DNA of 64,000 nt, from positions 30,800-94,799 of the forward strand of contig JAMCWM010000036.1 in NCBI GenBank assembly GCA_023481175.1, read 5' to 3'. How positions within the stretch are numbered: position 1 is the stretch's first letter; each line of letters begins with the position of its first letter. The stretch is from Nitrospirota bacterium. GTDB taxonomy: Bacteria; Nitrospirota; Leptospirillia; Leptospirillales; Leptospirillaceae. Below the pieces are notes generated by a model. That model made no database searches and had not been told where the DNA came from. It was given only the letters and a program-made list of their open reading frames with translations. Made by a program: the position numbers and the translations under genes. Shown here piece by piece: positions 8,430-18,198 of this stretch.

Positions 8430-9417
8430 GCTCATCTCCCCGGAAGTTCCCGCATTCGGACCGCATCTGCTATCCGTCGTTGATCTTTCTCCCGAGGTTC
8501 TCACCGGGATTCTCGATACTGCGGAATCCTTCCTGGAGGTCGGACACCAGTCTGTCAAAAAGGTTCCCGTTCTTCGGGGAAAAACGCTCGTCAACCTTTT
8601 CTACGAATCCTCCACCCGGACCCGGTCTTCGTTCGAAATTGCCGCAAAGCGGCTTTCCGCCGACGTCATCAATATCTCCACAACGCAATCGAGCGTCACC
8701 AAGGGGGAGAGTCTGATCGACACGGTACGGACCATCGAGGCCCTGGGTGCGGACGGAGTCGTGATTCGCCATCCTTCTTCCGGGGCCCCCGCCTTTGTCT
8801 CCAGCCGTGTCGGCTGCCATGTGATCAACGGGGGAGACGGCTGTCATCAGCATCCGACTCAGGCCCTTCTTGATCTTTTTACAATCAGAAGGAAATTGGG
8901 GCGGATTGGGGGACTGACGGTTGCCATCATCGGCGACATTCTTCATAGCCGTGTGGCCCGTTCGAATATCACGACCCTCTCCCGAATGGGAGCCAGGGTT
9001 CGTCTGGTGGCGCCGCCCACACTGCTACCACGCGGGATTGAAGACTGGCCGGTGGAGATCTTTCACAGCCTCGAGAAGGGAATCGAAGGGTGTGATGTGG
9101 TCATGGCACTTCGGCTGCAGCTCGAAAGAGCCGCAGGAGGATTCATCCCCTCTGTTGCCGAATATGCGAGATTGTATGGACTGAATGCCCCCCTTCTTGA
9201 ACGGGTGGCGCCGGGGGCGCTCGTCATGCATCCCGGACCCGTCAACCGGGGAATCGAGATATCCGGGGAGGAAGAATTCACGGAATCCTCGGCGATTCTG
9301 TCCCAGGTGGAGTTCGGAGTCTCCGTGCGAATGGCGGTCCTCTACCTCCTGATGGGAGGAGGACCCGAAGAGGTGTTGGCCGGTGGGGCTGTTCCGGACA
9401 AGGGAGGAAAAGAGTGA
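8419..9417 (+). CDS. pyrB: Aspartate carbamoyltransferase catalytic chain
   Basis: 332 residues with the carbamoyl-phosphate binding motif SSTRTRSSF (about 55-63), NGGDGCHQHPTQALLD and MHPGPVNRG. It condenses aspartate and carbamoyl phosphate to N-carbamoylaspartate, the first committed step of UMP synthesis. The ATG at 8419 lies within the end of pyrR and is preceded by GGAGATC. No pyrI regulatory subunit is present next to it, as expected for a PyrR-controlled operon. Confidence 0.95.
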   Translation: MINRLISPEVPAFGPHLLSVVDLSPEVLTGILDTAESFLEVGHQSVKKVPVLRGKTLVNLFYESSTRTRSSFEIAAKRLSADVINISTTQSSVTKGESLIDTVRTIEALGADGVVIRHPSSGAPAFVSSRVGCHVINGGDGCHQHPTQALLDLFTIRRKLGRIGGLTVAIIGDILHSRVARSNITTLSRMGARVRLVAPPTLLPRGIEDWPVEIFHSLEKGIEGCDVVMALRLQLERAAGGFIPSVAEYARLYGLNAPLLERVAPGALVMHPGPVNRGIEISGEEEFTESSAILSQVEFGVSVRMAVLYLLMGGGPEEVLAGGAVPDKGGKE

Positions 9418-10721
9418 GGGATCAGGAAACCGGGTGTCTGTTTCTGAAGAATGTCCATTATTTCGATCCTTCCGAGGGAGTGTTGGGCTATGGGAATGTC
9501 CTGATTCGTGAGGGCAGGGTCGAGTCCATGGGGGAGGTCGGACCATCGGGCGCCGTTCGTGAGATCGACGGGGGAGGGGGGCTTCTCTGCCCCGGATTCG
9601 TTGATCTGCATGCGCATTTCCGGGAGCCGGGCTACGAATATAAGGAGACCATTGCGACTGGATCCAAGGCGGCTGTGGCCGGAGGGTTCACCGCTGTTTG
9701 CGTCATGGCCAACACCGATCCGGTCAACGATAATGCCGATGTCACGCGGGCCATTCGCGAGCGTGCCCTGGATGTCGGGCTGGCCAGGGTCTACCCGATC
9801 GGGGCCGTGACGCGGGGGTTGGGGGGAGAGCATCTCACAGAGATGGGGCGTCTTTCAGAGGCAGGGTGTATCGCGTTCTCGGATGACGGGAAGCCGGTAT
9901 CAACCTCCCGGATGCTTCGTCGCGCTCTTTCGTATTCCCGTCTTTTCAACCGCCCCGTCATTGACCATTGCGAAGATCCGGAGCTGTCCGACCGGGGTGT
10001 CATGAATGAAGGATCCGTCTCGGCAGATCTTGGTCTTGCCGGAATTCCCAATGCCTCCGAGGAGGTATGCGTCGCTCGTGATCTCTCGGTTCTCGAGGCG
10101 TGCGGGGGACGGCTTCATGTCGCCCACCTGTCCACCGCCGGAGGAGTCCGGATGGTCCGGGAAGCCAAACGCAGAAATCTTGCCGTGACGGCCGAAACCT
10201 GTCCCCATTATTTTTCCCTTACGGACGAGGCGGTCCGCTGCCACGGAACCCATGCCAAGATGAACCCGCCTCTTCGAAGAGAGAGCGACCGTCTTGCGGT
10301 GATCGAAGGTTTGAAGGATGGGACAATCGATGTGATCGCCACCGACCATGCCCCCCATGCCCCTCACGAAAAGGAGCAGGAATTCGACCGGGCTCCCTTC
10401 GGAATCATTGGTCTCGAAACGGCCTTTTCTCTTTCCCTCGCGCTTGTCAGGGAAGGACACCTGTCGCTTTCGGAGCTGATTTACCGTCTTTCCTTCAGGC
10501 CGGCAGCGCTTTTCGGTCTTCCGCACGGTCGTCTGGTTCCGGGAGGCTTGGCGGACTTTGTTCTGCTCGATCTCTCGGGAGAATGGGAGGCCGGCCGTCC
10601 TGGTTACTACTCAAAAAGCCGGAACAGTCCTTTTACGGGATCTTTGATGAAGGGGAAGGTCCTGAAGACGATTGTCGGGGGCCGTGTCGTGTTCGATGGG
10701 GAAGGAGACGTGTGTGGCTGA
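9414..10721 (+). CDS. pyrC: Dihydroorotase
   Basis: 435 residues of the multifunctional-type (class I) dihydroorotase family. The metal-binding HxH lies in DLHAHFREPG (about residue 62-71) and the later ligands in AHLSTAG and ATDHAPH. It closes N-carbamoylaspartate to dihydroorotate. It begins at a GTG overlapping the pyrB stop (GTGA), so it is coupled to pyrB. In some bacteria a pyrC paralogue in this position is an inactive structural partner of PyrB, but the catalytic residues are present here. Confidence 0.93.
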   Translation: MRDQETGCLFLKNVHYFDPSEGVLGYGNVLIREGRVESMGEVGPSGAVREIDGGGGLLCPGFVDLHAHFREPGYEYKETIATGSKAAVAGGFTAVCVMANTDPVNDNADVTRAIRERALDVGLARVYPIGAVTRGLGGEHLTEMGRLSEAGCIAFSDDGKPVSTSRMLRRALSYSRLFNRPVIDHCEDPELSDRGVMNEGSVSADLGLAGIPNASEEVCVARDLSVLEACGGRLHVAHLSTAGGVRMVREAKRRNLAVTAETCPHYFSLTDEAVRCHGTHAKMNPPLRRESDRLAVIEGLKDGTIDVIATDHAPHAPHEKEQEFDRAPFGIIGLETAFSLSLALVREGHLSLSELIYRLSFRPAALFGLPHGRLVPGGLADFVLLDLSGEWEAGRPGYYSKSRNSPFTGSLMKGKVLKTIVGGRVVFDGEGDVCG

Positions 10722-11820
10722 TCTGGACGGATTCCGGAAAATCACGCTCGCATTGGAGGACGGGACGGTCCTGGGAGGACATTCCGCCGGGGTTCCGGGG
10801 ACGGTATCGGGTGAGTTCGTCTTCAATACCGCCATGAGCGGATATGAAGAGGTTCTCACCGATCCCTCCTATGCCGGACAGATTGTGGTCATGACCGCTC
10901 CGATGATCGGAAATACCGGGATCACCCGGGAGGATGCCGAGTCCGGAAAGGTCCACCTTTCGGGATTTGTGGCAAGGGAAATCAAATCTTTTCCTTCGAA
11001 CCACAGGGCAAAAACGTCCCTTCCGGATTATTTCCGGGAGGAAGGAGTGGTGGCGGCTTCCGGAATAGACACCCGGCTGCTGACGCTCCGGATCCGGGAG
11101 AGGGGGAGCCTGCGGGGCATTCTGACGACCGAGGACCGGAGCTCCGAGGAACTGGTCGAGGCGGCCCGCGCCATCCCCTCCATCTCCGAAACCGACTATG
11201 TTCGCAAGGTCTCCTCGTCCATGGCGCGGACAGTGCATCCTTCAGGACCGGCGGCCTTTCGGGCAGTTCTCGTGGATTATGGAGCCAAGGAGTCGATTGT
11301 CCGGAACCTCCTTGATCTTGGAATCGAGGTCACGGTAGTTCCGTCCGAGACGAAAGCGCGGCAGATTCTTGAAGACCGGCCGGACGGGGTCATCCTTTCC
11401 AATGGCCCTGGAGATCCGGCGGTTCTCGACGATATCGTCTCGGAGATCCGGGGGTTGGTAGGTCGTCTTCCTCTTTTTGGAATCTGTCTTGGACACCAGT
11501 TGCTGGCCCGGGCGGTTGGAGCTCGGACTTACAAACTGCCTTTTGGCCATCACGGGGTCAACCATCCCGTTCTTGACCGACTGACCGGAAAGGTCCTGAT
11601 CACGTCACAGAACCATAACTATGCCGTGGATGCCGAAACCCTGCCGTCCGGCGCGACCAAGACTTTCGAAAGCCTCTACGACCGGTCACTGGAAGGGCTT
11701 TGGTTTCGGGAGACCCGCATCTATTCGGTCCAGTTTCATCCGGAAGCCGCCCCGGGTCCCCATGACGCCCGGAGCGTCTTCGGCTCCTTTTTAAACATGA
11801 TGTCCGGGAAGAACCCGTGA
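10714..11820 (+). CDS. carA: Carbamoyl-phosphate synthase small subunit (glutaminase)
   Basis: Class I glutamine amidotransferase with the nucleophile in GICLGHQ and the histidine/glutamate pair in VQFHPEA; the N-terminal CarA domain covers about the first 150 residues. It hydrolyses glutamine and channels ammonia to CarB. I place the start at GTG 10714 because GGAAGGAG lies seven bases upstream, giving an eight-base overlap with pyrC; the same frame is open back to 10672 (ATG at 10696 possible). Confidence 0.94.
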   Translation: MADLDGFRKITLALEDGTVLGGHSAGVPGTVSGEFVFNTAMSGYEEVLTDPSYAGQIVVMTAPMIGNTGITREDAESGKVHLSGFVAREIKSFPSNHRAKTSLPDYFREEGVVAASGIDTRLLTLRIRERGSLRGILTTEDRSSEELVEAARAIPSISETDYVRKVSSSMARTVHPSGPAAFRAVLVDYGAKESIVRNLLDLGIEVTVVPSETKARQILEDRPDGVILSNGPGDPAVLDDIVSEIRGLVGRLPLFGICLGHQLLARAVGARTYKLPFGHHGVNHPVLDRLTGKVLITSQNHNYAVDAETLPSGATKTFESLYDRSLEGLWFRETRIYSVQFHPEAAPGPHDARSVFGSFLNMMSGKNP

Positions 11821-12815
11821 ATCCGGGGGAATTCCAGGACCTGTCCGGTATCCGGGATGAACGGGACCGTATTCGTGTTGCGGAAGGGTACGAGGCGCTC
11901 CGGTCATGTCGCGTCTGTCCTCGTCATTGCGGGGTGAACAGGCTGGAAGGAGAGACAGGAACCTGCCGAACGGGATTTTTCGCACGCCTTTCTGCTGCGA
12001 ACCTCCATTTTGGAGAAGAACCCTGTCTGACAGGGACCCGGGGATCAGGGACTGTATTTTTTGCTTATTGCAACCTGGCCTGTGACTACTGCCAGAATTT
12101 CCCCCTCAGTGCCTACGGCTACGGTCGGGAGGTCACCCCGCTGGAACTCAAGGACGTCTTTCTTTCGCTTCAAAGTCGGGGAGCCCACAATATCAATCTG
12201 GTGACGCCGAGCCATGTCGTTCCACAGATTGTTCACGGACTGGTCCTCGCCCGGCAGGAGGGGCTCTCCCTCCCGGTCGTCTATAACTCAAACGGGTATG
12301 AGGCCCCCTCCATGATCGCCCTCCTGGACGGATTGGTCGACGTCTACCTTCCGGACATGAAGTACTCCGACGACAGGATGGCCCTCCGCTATTCGAAAGC
12401 TCCTTCCTACGCGGCGATCAACCGCGAGGCCGTCCGTCTCATGGCGCAACAGGTGGGGCCGCTTCAGCTCGATGGGGAGGGGCTGGCCAAGAAAGGGCTG
12501 CTTATCCGCCATCTGCTTCTCCCGGAAGGGATCTCGGGCTTTTCCGAAACAGCCCGCTTCATCCGTGAGAGTCTTGGGTCCGCCACCGCGATTTCCCTGA
12601 TGGCCCAGTATTTTCCAGCCCATCGCGCCTCCCGTGGGGGAGCGCTGTCACGAAGACTCTCTCTCCAGGAATATGAAGACGGTCTCGACACCCTTTTTTC
12701 AGAGGGTCTTCTCGAGGGATATGTGCAGGAATACGGAGAGGACGGGGATGACTCGTCCGCATCAACAGAGCAGGAGACATTGTGCCAAGAAGAGAGGATC
12801 TTCACCACATTCTGA
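11817..12815 (+). CDS. Radical SAM protein, PflA/AmmeMemoRadiSam-like
   Basis: 332 residues with the radical SAM cluster motif [10 protein letters not shown] (CX3CX2C, about residues 83-92), preceded by an N-terminal cysteine set ([19 protein letters not shown]) typical of the PflX/YgiQ-neighbour group often annotated as pyruvate-formate-lyase activating enzyme-like. The substrate is unknown. It starts at GTG overlapping the carA stop and its end overlaps carB by 34 bases, so it sits inside the carbamoyl-phosphate synthase gene pair. The C-terminal 25 residues are Glu/Ser-rich and are probably a by-product of the overlap. Confidence 0.82.
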   Translation: MNPGEFQDLSGIRDERDRIRVAEGYEALRSCRVCPRHCGVNRLEGETGTCRTGFFARLSAANLHFGEEPCLTGTRGSGTVFFAYCNLACDYCQNFPLSAYGYGREVTPLELKDVFLSLQSRGAHNINLVTPSHVVPQIVHGLVLARQEGLSLPVVYNSNGYEAPSMIALLDGLVDVYLPDMKYSDDRMALRYSKAPSYAAINREAVRLMAQQVGPLQLDGEGLAKKGLLIRHLLLPEGISGFSETARFIRESLGSATAISLMAQYFPAHRASRGGALSRRLSLQEYEDGLDTLFSEGLLEGYVQEYGEDGDDSSASTEQETLCQEERIFTTF

Positions 12816-15800
12816 TTGTCGGAAGCGGTCCGATCGTGATCGGTCAGGCCGGCGAGTTCGACTATTCGGGGACCCAGGCCCTCAAGGTTCTTAAGGAAGA
12901 GGGATATCGTGTCTCCCTGGTCAACTCCAATCCGGCGACGATCATGACCGATCCGGACCTGTCCGACTCCATCTATATGGTCCCTCTGACAGTGGAAAAG
13001 GTGGCTGAGGTTCTGCGGCGGGAACGTCCCGATGCCATTCTGCCCACAATGGGTGGTCAGACGGCGCTCAATCTGGCGGTCGCACTGTCTAAAGAGGGAA
13101 TTCTCGAAGCGATGGGGATCGAACTTCTCGGATCTTCAATCGAAACGATCGAAATGGCGGAGGATCGGGGCAAGTTCAAGGAGGCCATGGCCAGGATCGG
13201 TCTTTCCGTGCCCAAGAGCTTCATCGTGAAGTCCCTGGCCGAGGCCCAGGAGGCCCTGGCCAGTCTTTCCTTCCCGGTATTGATTCGACCGTCTTTTACC
13301 CTGGGTGGAACGGGGCAATCCGTCGTCTATAATCGCGACGAGTTTTCCCGTGCGGTCCTCTTCGGAATCGAACAGAGTCCGATCGGAGAGATCCTTGTCG
13401 AGGAATCACTCCTGGGATGGAAGGAATTCGAGCTTGAGGTCGTTCGTGACGCGAAGGACAACGCGATCATCGTCTGCTCGATCGAAAATGTTGATCCCAT
13501 GGGGGTCCACACGGGAGACAGCATCACCGTCGCTCCGGCCATGACGCTGACCGACAGGGAGTATCAGACGCTTCGAGATGCCGCGATCGCGATTCTAAGG
13601 GAGGTCGGAGTCGAGACCGGAGGATCCAACGTCCAGTTTGCCGTCAATCCGGCGGATGGCCGGTTTGTTGTGATCGAGATGAATCCTCGTGTATCGAGAA
13701 GTTCGGCCTTGGCCTCAAAGGCCACGGGATTCCCGATCGCGCGCGTCGCCACGCGCGTTGCCATTGGATATACGCTCGATGAAATCGATAATGAGATCAC
13801 GGGGAATACCCCCGCCTCCTTCGAACCTTCGCTCGACTATGTCGTCGTCAAGATTCCCCGATTTCATTTTGAAAAATTCCCCCAGTCAGACCGTGTTCTG
13901 GGGCCGCAAATGCAGTCGGTGGGAGAGGCCATGGGGATCGGACATAATTTCAGGGAGGCTCTCCTGAAGGCCCTTCGATCCCTCGAGAACGGGACCGATC
14001 ATCTGATGCCGGAGCTTCTTCCTGACGATCCGGAGGAAATCGGGCGTATTCTCAAGATCTCGTCCGACAGGAGAATTCACCAGATCGGGGAGGCCCTTCG
14101 GCGCGGGATTCCTGAAGAAACAGTGGCGATCTGGACAGGGTACGATCGCTGGTTCCTCCGGGAGATCGGAGAAATCATCGAGCTGGAAAGGAAGGTATCC
14201 GCCTTTATGGGGGAACCGCTCGCCCTTTTTCCCGACGACCTTCTCCGCCGTATCAAGGAAAACGGATTTTCCGACAGGTGTCTCTCCCGTCTTCTCGGGG
14301 TGAAAGAGCAAGAATTTCGCGAGATGCGACTTCGCCGGGGAGTCGAAGCCCGATTCCGGACGGTCGACACATGTGCCGGTGAGTTCGCCGCCAGAACCCC
14401 TTATCTTTATGGCACCTATCAGGGGGCTCCCGAATGGAGGAAGGAAAAAAAGGGGAAAGAGTCTGTCCTCATTCTGGGATCGGGGCCGAACCGGATCGGT
14501 CAGGGGGTGGAGTTCGACTACTGTTGCGTCCACGGAGTGATGGCCCTTCGGGAGTTGGGATATGAAGCCGTCATGATGAACTGCAATCCCGAGACAGTCT
14601 CGACAGACTTCAATGTCTCGAACCGGCTCTTCTTCGAACCGCTCACCCTGGAGGATGTCCTCGCGGTCGTCGACAGGGAACAGCCCAGGGGAGTTGTCGT
14701 TCAATTTGGTGGCCAGACGCCTCTCAAGTTGATGAAAAGTCTCCATGACGCGGGTGTTCCCATTCTTGGAACATCCTGCGAGATGACCGATCTTGCAGAG
14801 AACAGGGAACGTTTCCGAGGTCTTATCGACCGGTTAGGCCTTTTGCAACCCCGGAGCGGGCTGGTCTCCGATCTCGACGATGGGATGGAGGAGATCCGGA
14901 GAATCGGATTCCCGGTTCTCGTTCGACCCTCCTATGTACTCGGAGGGGAGGCCATGGAGATTCTCTACGACGAGAAAGACTGGAACGAATATAAAAAGCG
15001 AATTGCCACCATCGACTTTCGTTTTCCCCTTTTGATCGATTCCTTTTTTTCGGATGCCACCGAGGTCGATGTGGATGCGATCGGAGACGGTCGTGAAATT
15101 GCAATCGGTGGAATTCTGGAGCATATCGAGCAGGCAGGGATCCACTCGGGGGATTCGGCCTGTTTCATCCCTCCGAAGACGCTTTCGATTCAGGTTCAGA
15201 ACGAAATCGTCCGGCAAACAAAAATTCTTGGAGAGGCCCTTGAAGTGACCGGCCTCATGAATATTCAGTTTGCTGTTCAAAATGAAACAGTCTATCTTCT
15301 TGAAGTCAATCCCCGGGCTTCGCGGACGGTCCCATTCACATCAAAGGCGATCGGATTTTCTTTGCCAAAAGCCGCCATGCGGCTCATGATGGGAGAATCA
15401 CTCTCCAGCCTGGGACTCTCTGGAAGAAAGATTCCTGTCCTGCCCTACACCTCGGTCAAGGAAGCGGTCTTCCCTTTCCGTCGTTTTAAGGGGGTCGATA
15501 CCCTTTTGAGTCCCGAGATGAAATCGACGGGTGAAGTGATGGGAATTTCCCGTGATTTCGGGGGGGCTTTTCGGGATGCACAGATCGCTTCGGGCATGGA
15601 TCTCCCTGTCTCGGGAACCGTTTTCGTGAGCGTGAGCGACCGGGACAAGGAGGAGGCTGTGAGGGTATCGCGCGATCTGGTGGCTCTCGGGTTCGATCTT
15701 GTCGCGACGGCAGGCACTGCGGGCCGCCTTGAAAAAGAGGGGATACGGACTCTGAAGGTCAACAAGGTCAAGGAGGGCCGTCCTCATATCGTCGACCTCA

Positions 15801-16027
15801 TCAAGGACGGTCAGGTCCAGCTGGTGATCAATACCGTTTCAGGAAAGCAGGCGCAAAAGGACTCTCTTTCCATCCGGCAGGAAACTCTCCTTCGAAATAT
15901 CCCGTATTACACGACGATTGAAGGGGCAAAAGCCCTTGTGATCGCCCTTCAGACCAAGGGAACGCCGGACTCCTTGCGGTCTCTTCAGGAGCTTCATCGT
16001 TCCATTCTGCTCCCAGAAAAGGCTTGA
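12782..16027 (+). CDS. carB: Carbamoyl-phosphate synthase large subunit
   Basis: 1081 residues, the usual length, with two homologous halves each carrying an ATP-grasp domain: the first begins [21 protein letters not shown], the second [21 protein letters not shown] near residue 560. The C-terminal MGS-like allosteric domain ([14 protein letters not shown]) closes the protein. It makes carbamoyl phosphate from bicarbonate, ammonia and two ATP for pyrimidines and arginine. The GTG at 12782 is preceded by AGGAG. Confidence 0.96.
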   Translation: MPRREDLHHILIVGSGPIVIGQAGEFDYSGTQALKVLKEEGYRVSLVNSNPATIMTDPDLSDSIYMVPLTVEKVAEVLRRERPDAILPTMGGQTALNLAVALSKEGILEAMGIELLGSSIETIEMAEDRGKFKEAMARIGLSVPKSFIVKSLAEAQEALASLSFPVLIRPSFTLGGTGQSVVYNRDEFSRAVLFGIEQSPIGEILVEESLLGWKEFELEVVRDAKDNAIIVCSIENVDPMGVHTGDSITVAPAMTLTDREYQTLRDAAIAILREVGVETGGSNVQFAVNPADGRFVVIEMNPRVSRSSALASKATGFPIARVATRVAIGYTLDEIDNEITGNTPASFEPSLDYVVVKIPRFHFEKFPQSDRVLGPQMQSVGEAMGIGHNFREALLKALRSLENGTDHLMPELLPDDPEEIGRILKISSDRRIHQIGEALRRGIPEETVAIWTGYDRWFLREIGEIIELERKVSAFMGEPLALFPDDLLRRIKENGFSDRCLSRLLGVKEQEFREMRLRRGVEARFRTVDTCAGEFAARTPYLYGTYQGAPEWRKEKKGKESVLILGSGPNRIGQGVEFDYCCVHGVMALRELGYEAVMMNCNPETVSTDFNVSNRLFFEPLTLEDVLAVVDREQPRGVVVQFGGQTPLKLMKSLHDAGVPILGTSCEMTDLAENRERFRGLIDRLGLLQPRSGLVSDLDDGMEEIRRIGFPVLVRPSYVLGGEAMEILYDEKDWNEYKKRIATIDFRFPLLIDSFFSDATEVDVDAIGDGREIAIGGILEHIEQAGIHSGDSACFIPPKTLSIQVQNEIVRQTKILGEALEVTGLMNIQFAVQNETVYLLEVNPRASRTVPFTSKAIGFSLPKAAMRLMMGESLSSLGLSGRKIPVLPYTSVKEAVFPFRRFKGVDTLLSPEMKSTGEVMGISRDFGGAFRDAQIASGMDLPVSGTVFVSVSDRDKEEAVRVSRDLVALGFDLVATAGTAGRLEKEGIRTLKVNKVKEGRPHIVDLIKDGQVQLVINTVSGKQAQKDSLSIRQETLLRNIPYYTTIEGAKALVIALQTKGTPDSLRSLQELHRSILLPEKA

Positions 16028-16109
16028 GCTCCCGTCGAACTTTGGCTAAGCTCAAAGAAGAGGAGTGTGTGAGTCGGATGACTCGAATGAAAGGGAAGGA
16101 GGAGTCTTG

Positions 16110-16586
16110 ATGAACCAAACGCCCATGACACGGGAAGGATACACCCGTCTCCAGGAGGAACTGGATCGCCTGAAGAAAGTGGAGCGTGCGAAAAACATTC
16201 AGGATATCGCCGAAGCGAGAGCTCACGGGGATCTTTCTGAAAATGCCGAATACCATGCGGCCAAGGAAAAGCAGTCCTTTATCGAGGGGCGGATCAAAGA
16301 ACTCGAGGCCAAGCTTTCGACGGCGATTGTTGTATCCGCGGCCCATCAGGACCGGGAAAGGGTCACGTTTGGCGCGACAGTTTCCATAAGAAACGGGTCT
16401 ACGGGAGAAGAGAAGGTCTACACCATCGTGGGTCAGGAAGAGGTGGACCTGAAACGCGGCAGGATATCGGTCGCATCCCCGGTTGGAAAGGCCCTGGTGG
16501 GAAGAAAGGTTGGAGAGTCGGTCCTTATCCGTATCCCGGCAGGGGAAATTGAATATGAAGTCTGTAACATCGTCTATGACGAATGA
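16110..16586 (+). CDS. greA: Transcription elongation factor GreA
   Basis: 158 residues starting at the ATG at 16110, directly behind GAAGGAGGAG. The N-terminal coiled coil includes EARAHGDLSENAEYHAAKE, with the acidic tip residues that rescue backtracked RNA polymerase, followed by the FKBP-like C-terminal domain (SPVGKALVGRKVGE). The open frame back to 16065 is ignored. It follows carB by 82 bases and may be read from the same message. Confidence 0.95.
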   Translation: MNQTPMTREGYTRLQEELDRLKKVERAKNIQDIAEARAHGDLSENAEYHAAKEKQSFIEGRIKELEAKLSTAIVVSAAHQDRERVTFGATVSIRNGSTGEEKVYTIVGQEEVDLKRGRISVASPVGKALVGRKVGESVLIRIPAGEIEYEVCNIVYDE

Positions 16587-16610
16587 GGTTTGTGAGGAGG
16601 GTATTTTCTC

Positions 16611-16733
16611 TTGAGCGCCAAAAAAATTCTGACCCTCGTCCTATTCTTCCTTGTTGTCTTGATTCCCGCTTTATTCGTTTTCGGAATCTTCTTCTTCGGC
16701 CCTGAACTCTCTCATTTGCTCGTAGGTTTATAA
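16611..16733 (+). CDS. Possible 40-residue single-pass membrane protein
   Basis: A TTG at 16611 follows GAGGAGG by ten bases and opens a 40-codon frame ending at TAA 16731-16733. The product starts MSAKKILTLVLFF and is almost entirely one hydrophobic helix with a short polar end. It lies 24 bases after greA. Short hydrophobic frames are easily produced by chance, so the ribosome site and the codon pattern are the only support. Confidence 0.4.
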   Translation: MSAKKILTLVLFFLVVLIPALFVFGIFFFGPELSHLLVGL

Positions 16734-16734
16734 A

Positions 16735-16782
16735 ATGTTTCAAAATGAATAACACGATTTTGATTGTCCCATTTTGAGACAT
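16735..16782. repeat. Imperfect inverted repeat, possible activator-binding site
   Basis: ATGTTTCAAAATG (16735-16747) and CATTTTGAGACAT (16770-16782) are reverse complements with one mismatch, 22 bases apart. The repeat is in an A+T-rich gap about 100-145 bases upstream of a sigma-54 promoter, the usual distance for an enhancer. Confidence 0.45.
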
Positions 16783-16878
16783 TTTATTAAGAAAAAAAGA
16801 AATTCAATCAATTTTAAGCCGAGCTTTGATTTGGAAATTTTATTGGTGCATAATAATATAGAAAGTAGTGGATTTTTC

Positions 16879-16895
16879 TGGCATTCAATTTGCAC
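16879..16895 (+). promoter_or_regulatory. Sigma-54 (-24/-12) promoter
   Basis: TGGCAT-TCAAT-TTGCAC matches the TGGCAC-N5-TTGC consensus with the invariant GG and GC exactly ten bases apart. Transcription would begin near 16907 and reach the zinc-ribbon gene at 16949. Confidence 0.7.
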
Positions 16896-16948
16896 TTCTT
16901 TCTGTATGTCGCAGGGATGACCGCATCCCGGGACGAAGGAGGAGTGAG

Positions 16949-17146
16949 ATGGATTGCCAGCGTTGTCACGGGAAAATGATCGAGGAAGAGTTCAGTGACA
17001 TCAAGGATGATTCGGGCTATTTGAACTTTCGCGGGTGGCGCTGCCTCCTCTGCGGAGAGATCGTGGATTCCGTCATCCTGTCCAACAGGATGAACCGACC
17101 TTCACCGATTGTGAGCCGAAACAGAAAGATAATGGCGTACCACTAA
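16949..17146 (+). CDS. Small zinc-ribbon protein
   Basis: 66 residues from the ATG at 16949, which has a strong GAAGGAGGAG site. Two CxxC pairs, CQRC (Cys3, Cys6) and CLLC (about 34-37), should bind one zinc ion. Function is unknown; such small ribbons often bind nucleic acid or protein partners. The gene stands alone behind a sigma-54 promoter, so it is expected to need an activator ATPase such as the NifA-like protein encoded at 23032-24645. The frame upstream (from 16868) crosses the promoter and is not used. Confidence 0.7.
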   Translation: MDCQRCHGKMIEEEFSDIKDDSGYLNFRGWRCLLCGEIVDSVILSNRMNRPSPIVSRNRKIMAYH

Positions 17147-17244
17147 ATTGAATTGTTCGAAACCGGCGGGATTTTCTCCTGCCGGCTGCATTCATCGGGG
17201 AAACTCCCCGCTGTACATATCTATTCCCCAGGAGGATCGATACA

Positions 17245-17568
17245 ATGATTACAATGAGTGAAAAGGCTGTCGAAAAGGTGAACGAGTATCTCAAGTCTGA
17301 GAACAAGGAAGGATATGGTCTTCGCGTCTATGTCTCCGGTGGCGGATGTCACGGATTCCAGTACGGCATGTCTTTTGAGGAAGCTCCAGGCGAAATGGAT
17401 CAGATCGTCGAGGAGTCCGGCGTGAAGCTCTTCATCGATGCCCAGAGCTACCCCCTCCTTTCCGGGGCGACTGTCGATTATGTTGAAAACCTTTACGGAT
17501 CAGGTTTTGCCATCAAGAACCCGAATGCGAAGTCTTCCTGCGGATGCGGAAGCTCCTTTTCCGTCTGA
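17245..17568 (+). CDS. erpA: A-type iron-sulfur carrier (ErpA/IscA family)
   Basis: 107 residues with the three conserved cysteines in GGGCHGFQYG (about 32) and SSCGCGSSF near the C-terminus. These proteins receive Fe-S clusters from a scaffold and deliver them to apo-enzymes. The ATG at 17245 is preceded by AGGAGG. Between the zinc-ribbon gene and this one (17147-17244) are two GC-rich hairpins (around 17164-17186 and 17195-17212) without T runs; they could stabilise or regulate the message. ErpA versus IscA cannot be settled from sequence alone. Confidence 0.88.
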   Translation: MITMSEKAVEKVNEYLKSENKEGYGLRVYVSGGGCHGFQYGMSFEEAPGEMDQIVEESGVKLFIDAQSYPLLSGATVDYVENLYGSGFAIKNPNAKSSCGCGSSFSV

Positions 17569-18194
17569 TCCCCGGAATACGTTCGGGCCCCCTGCCGCGA
17601 GGCCCTGTCTTCGGACGGGGTCTCGTTTTTTTTTCCTTTCTGGGACTCTTGACTTCTTTTCCCTTCGCAGATGCGCGAGCGGTCCCTGACACCCGTTGTT
17701 CCCCGATTGTGACGCTTGTTGGATATGTGGAGCAATACAGCCGTCCGTCGCAGCCCTTCCCGGAGGCGCTGCGGATCGGAAGAGCCCTCCTTGGCGCCTC
17801 CCGAAAGTCCCGTCTTCCCCTTTATATGCTTGTCGCCCTGGCGCAGGAAGAATCCTCATTTAATCCTGAAGCTGTCAACGAGGCCTCCCAGGATTACGGG
17901 CTATTCCAAATTCATTATCCATTCTGGAAAAAGTATTTCAGAAAACGGGTCGGAGGAAACGATCGCCGGGTGCGTAGGGCCGACATCATGAGGGTTGAGG
18001 TCAATGCGCATATGGCCGCAGATATTCTGTCCTATGACCTGAAGCTCTCCGGCGGGGACGTGGTGCAGATGCTCGGGAGATACTCCGGTCGGACGGGCCG
18101 TTCCCATGAAAAATATATCCGGAACATCCTCCGGTACAGTCTTGCATTCAAAAAATATGAAAGTGCGGGGAAAGGTTCTTGTCTGGTACCCTGA
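17544..18194 (+). CDS. Lytic transglycosylase, SLT domain
   Basis: 216 residues with a signal peptide (hydrophobic segment about 25-45) and a Slt-type catalytic core: the glutamate in ALAQEESSFNPEAVN (about residue 93-107) is the expected catalytic acid, followed by SQDYGLFQIH. It should cleave peptidoglycan in the periplasm. The start overlaps the Fe-S carrier gene by 25 bases and has only a weak ribosome site. The protein lacks LysM or other cell-wall-binding domains. Confidence 0.85.
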   Translation: MRKLLFRLIPGIRSGPLPRGPVFGRGLVFFSFLGLLTSFPFADARAVPDTRCSPIVTLVGYVEQYSRPSQPFPEALRIGRALLGASRKSRLPLYMLVALAQEESSFNPEAVNEASQDYGLFQIHYPFWKKYFRKRVGGNDRRVRRADIMRVEVNAHMAADILSYDLKLSGGDVVQMLGRYSGRTGRSHEKYIRNILRYSLAFKKYESAGKGSCLVP

Positions 18195-18198
18195 GTCG

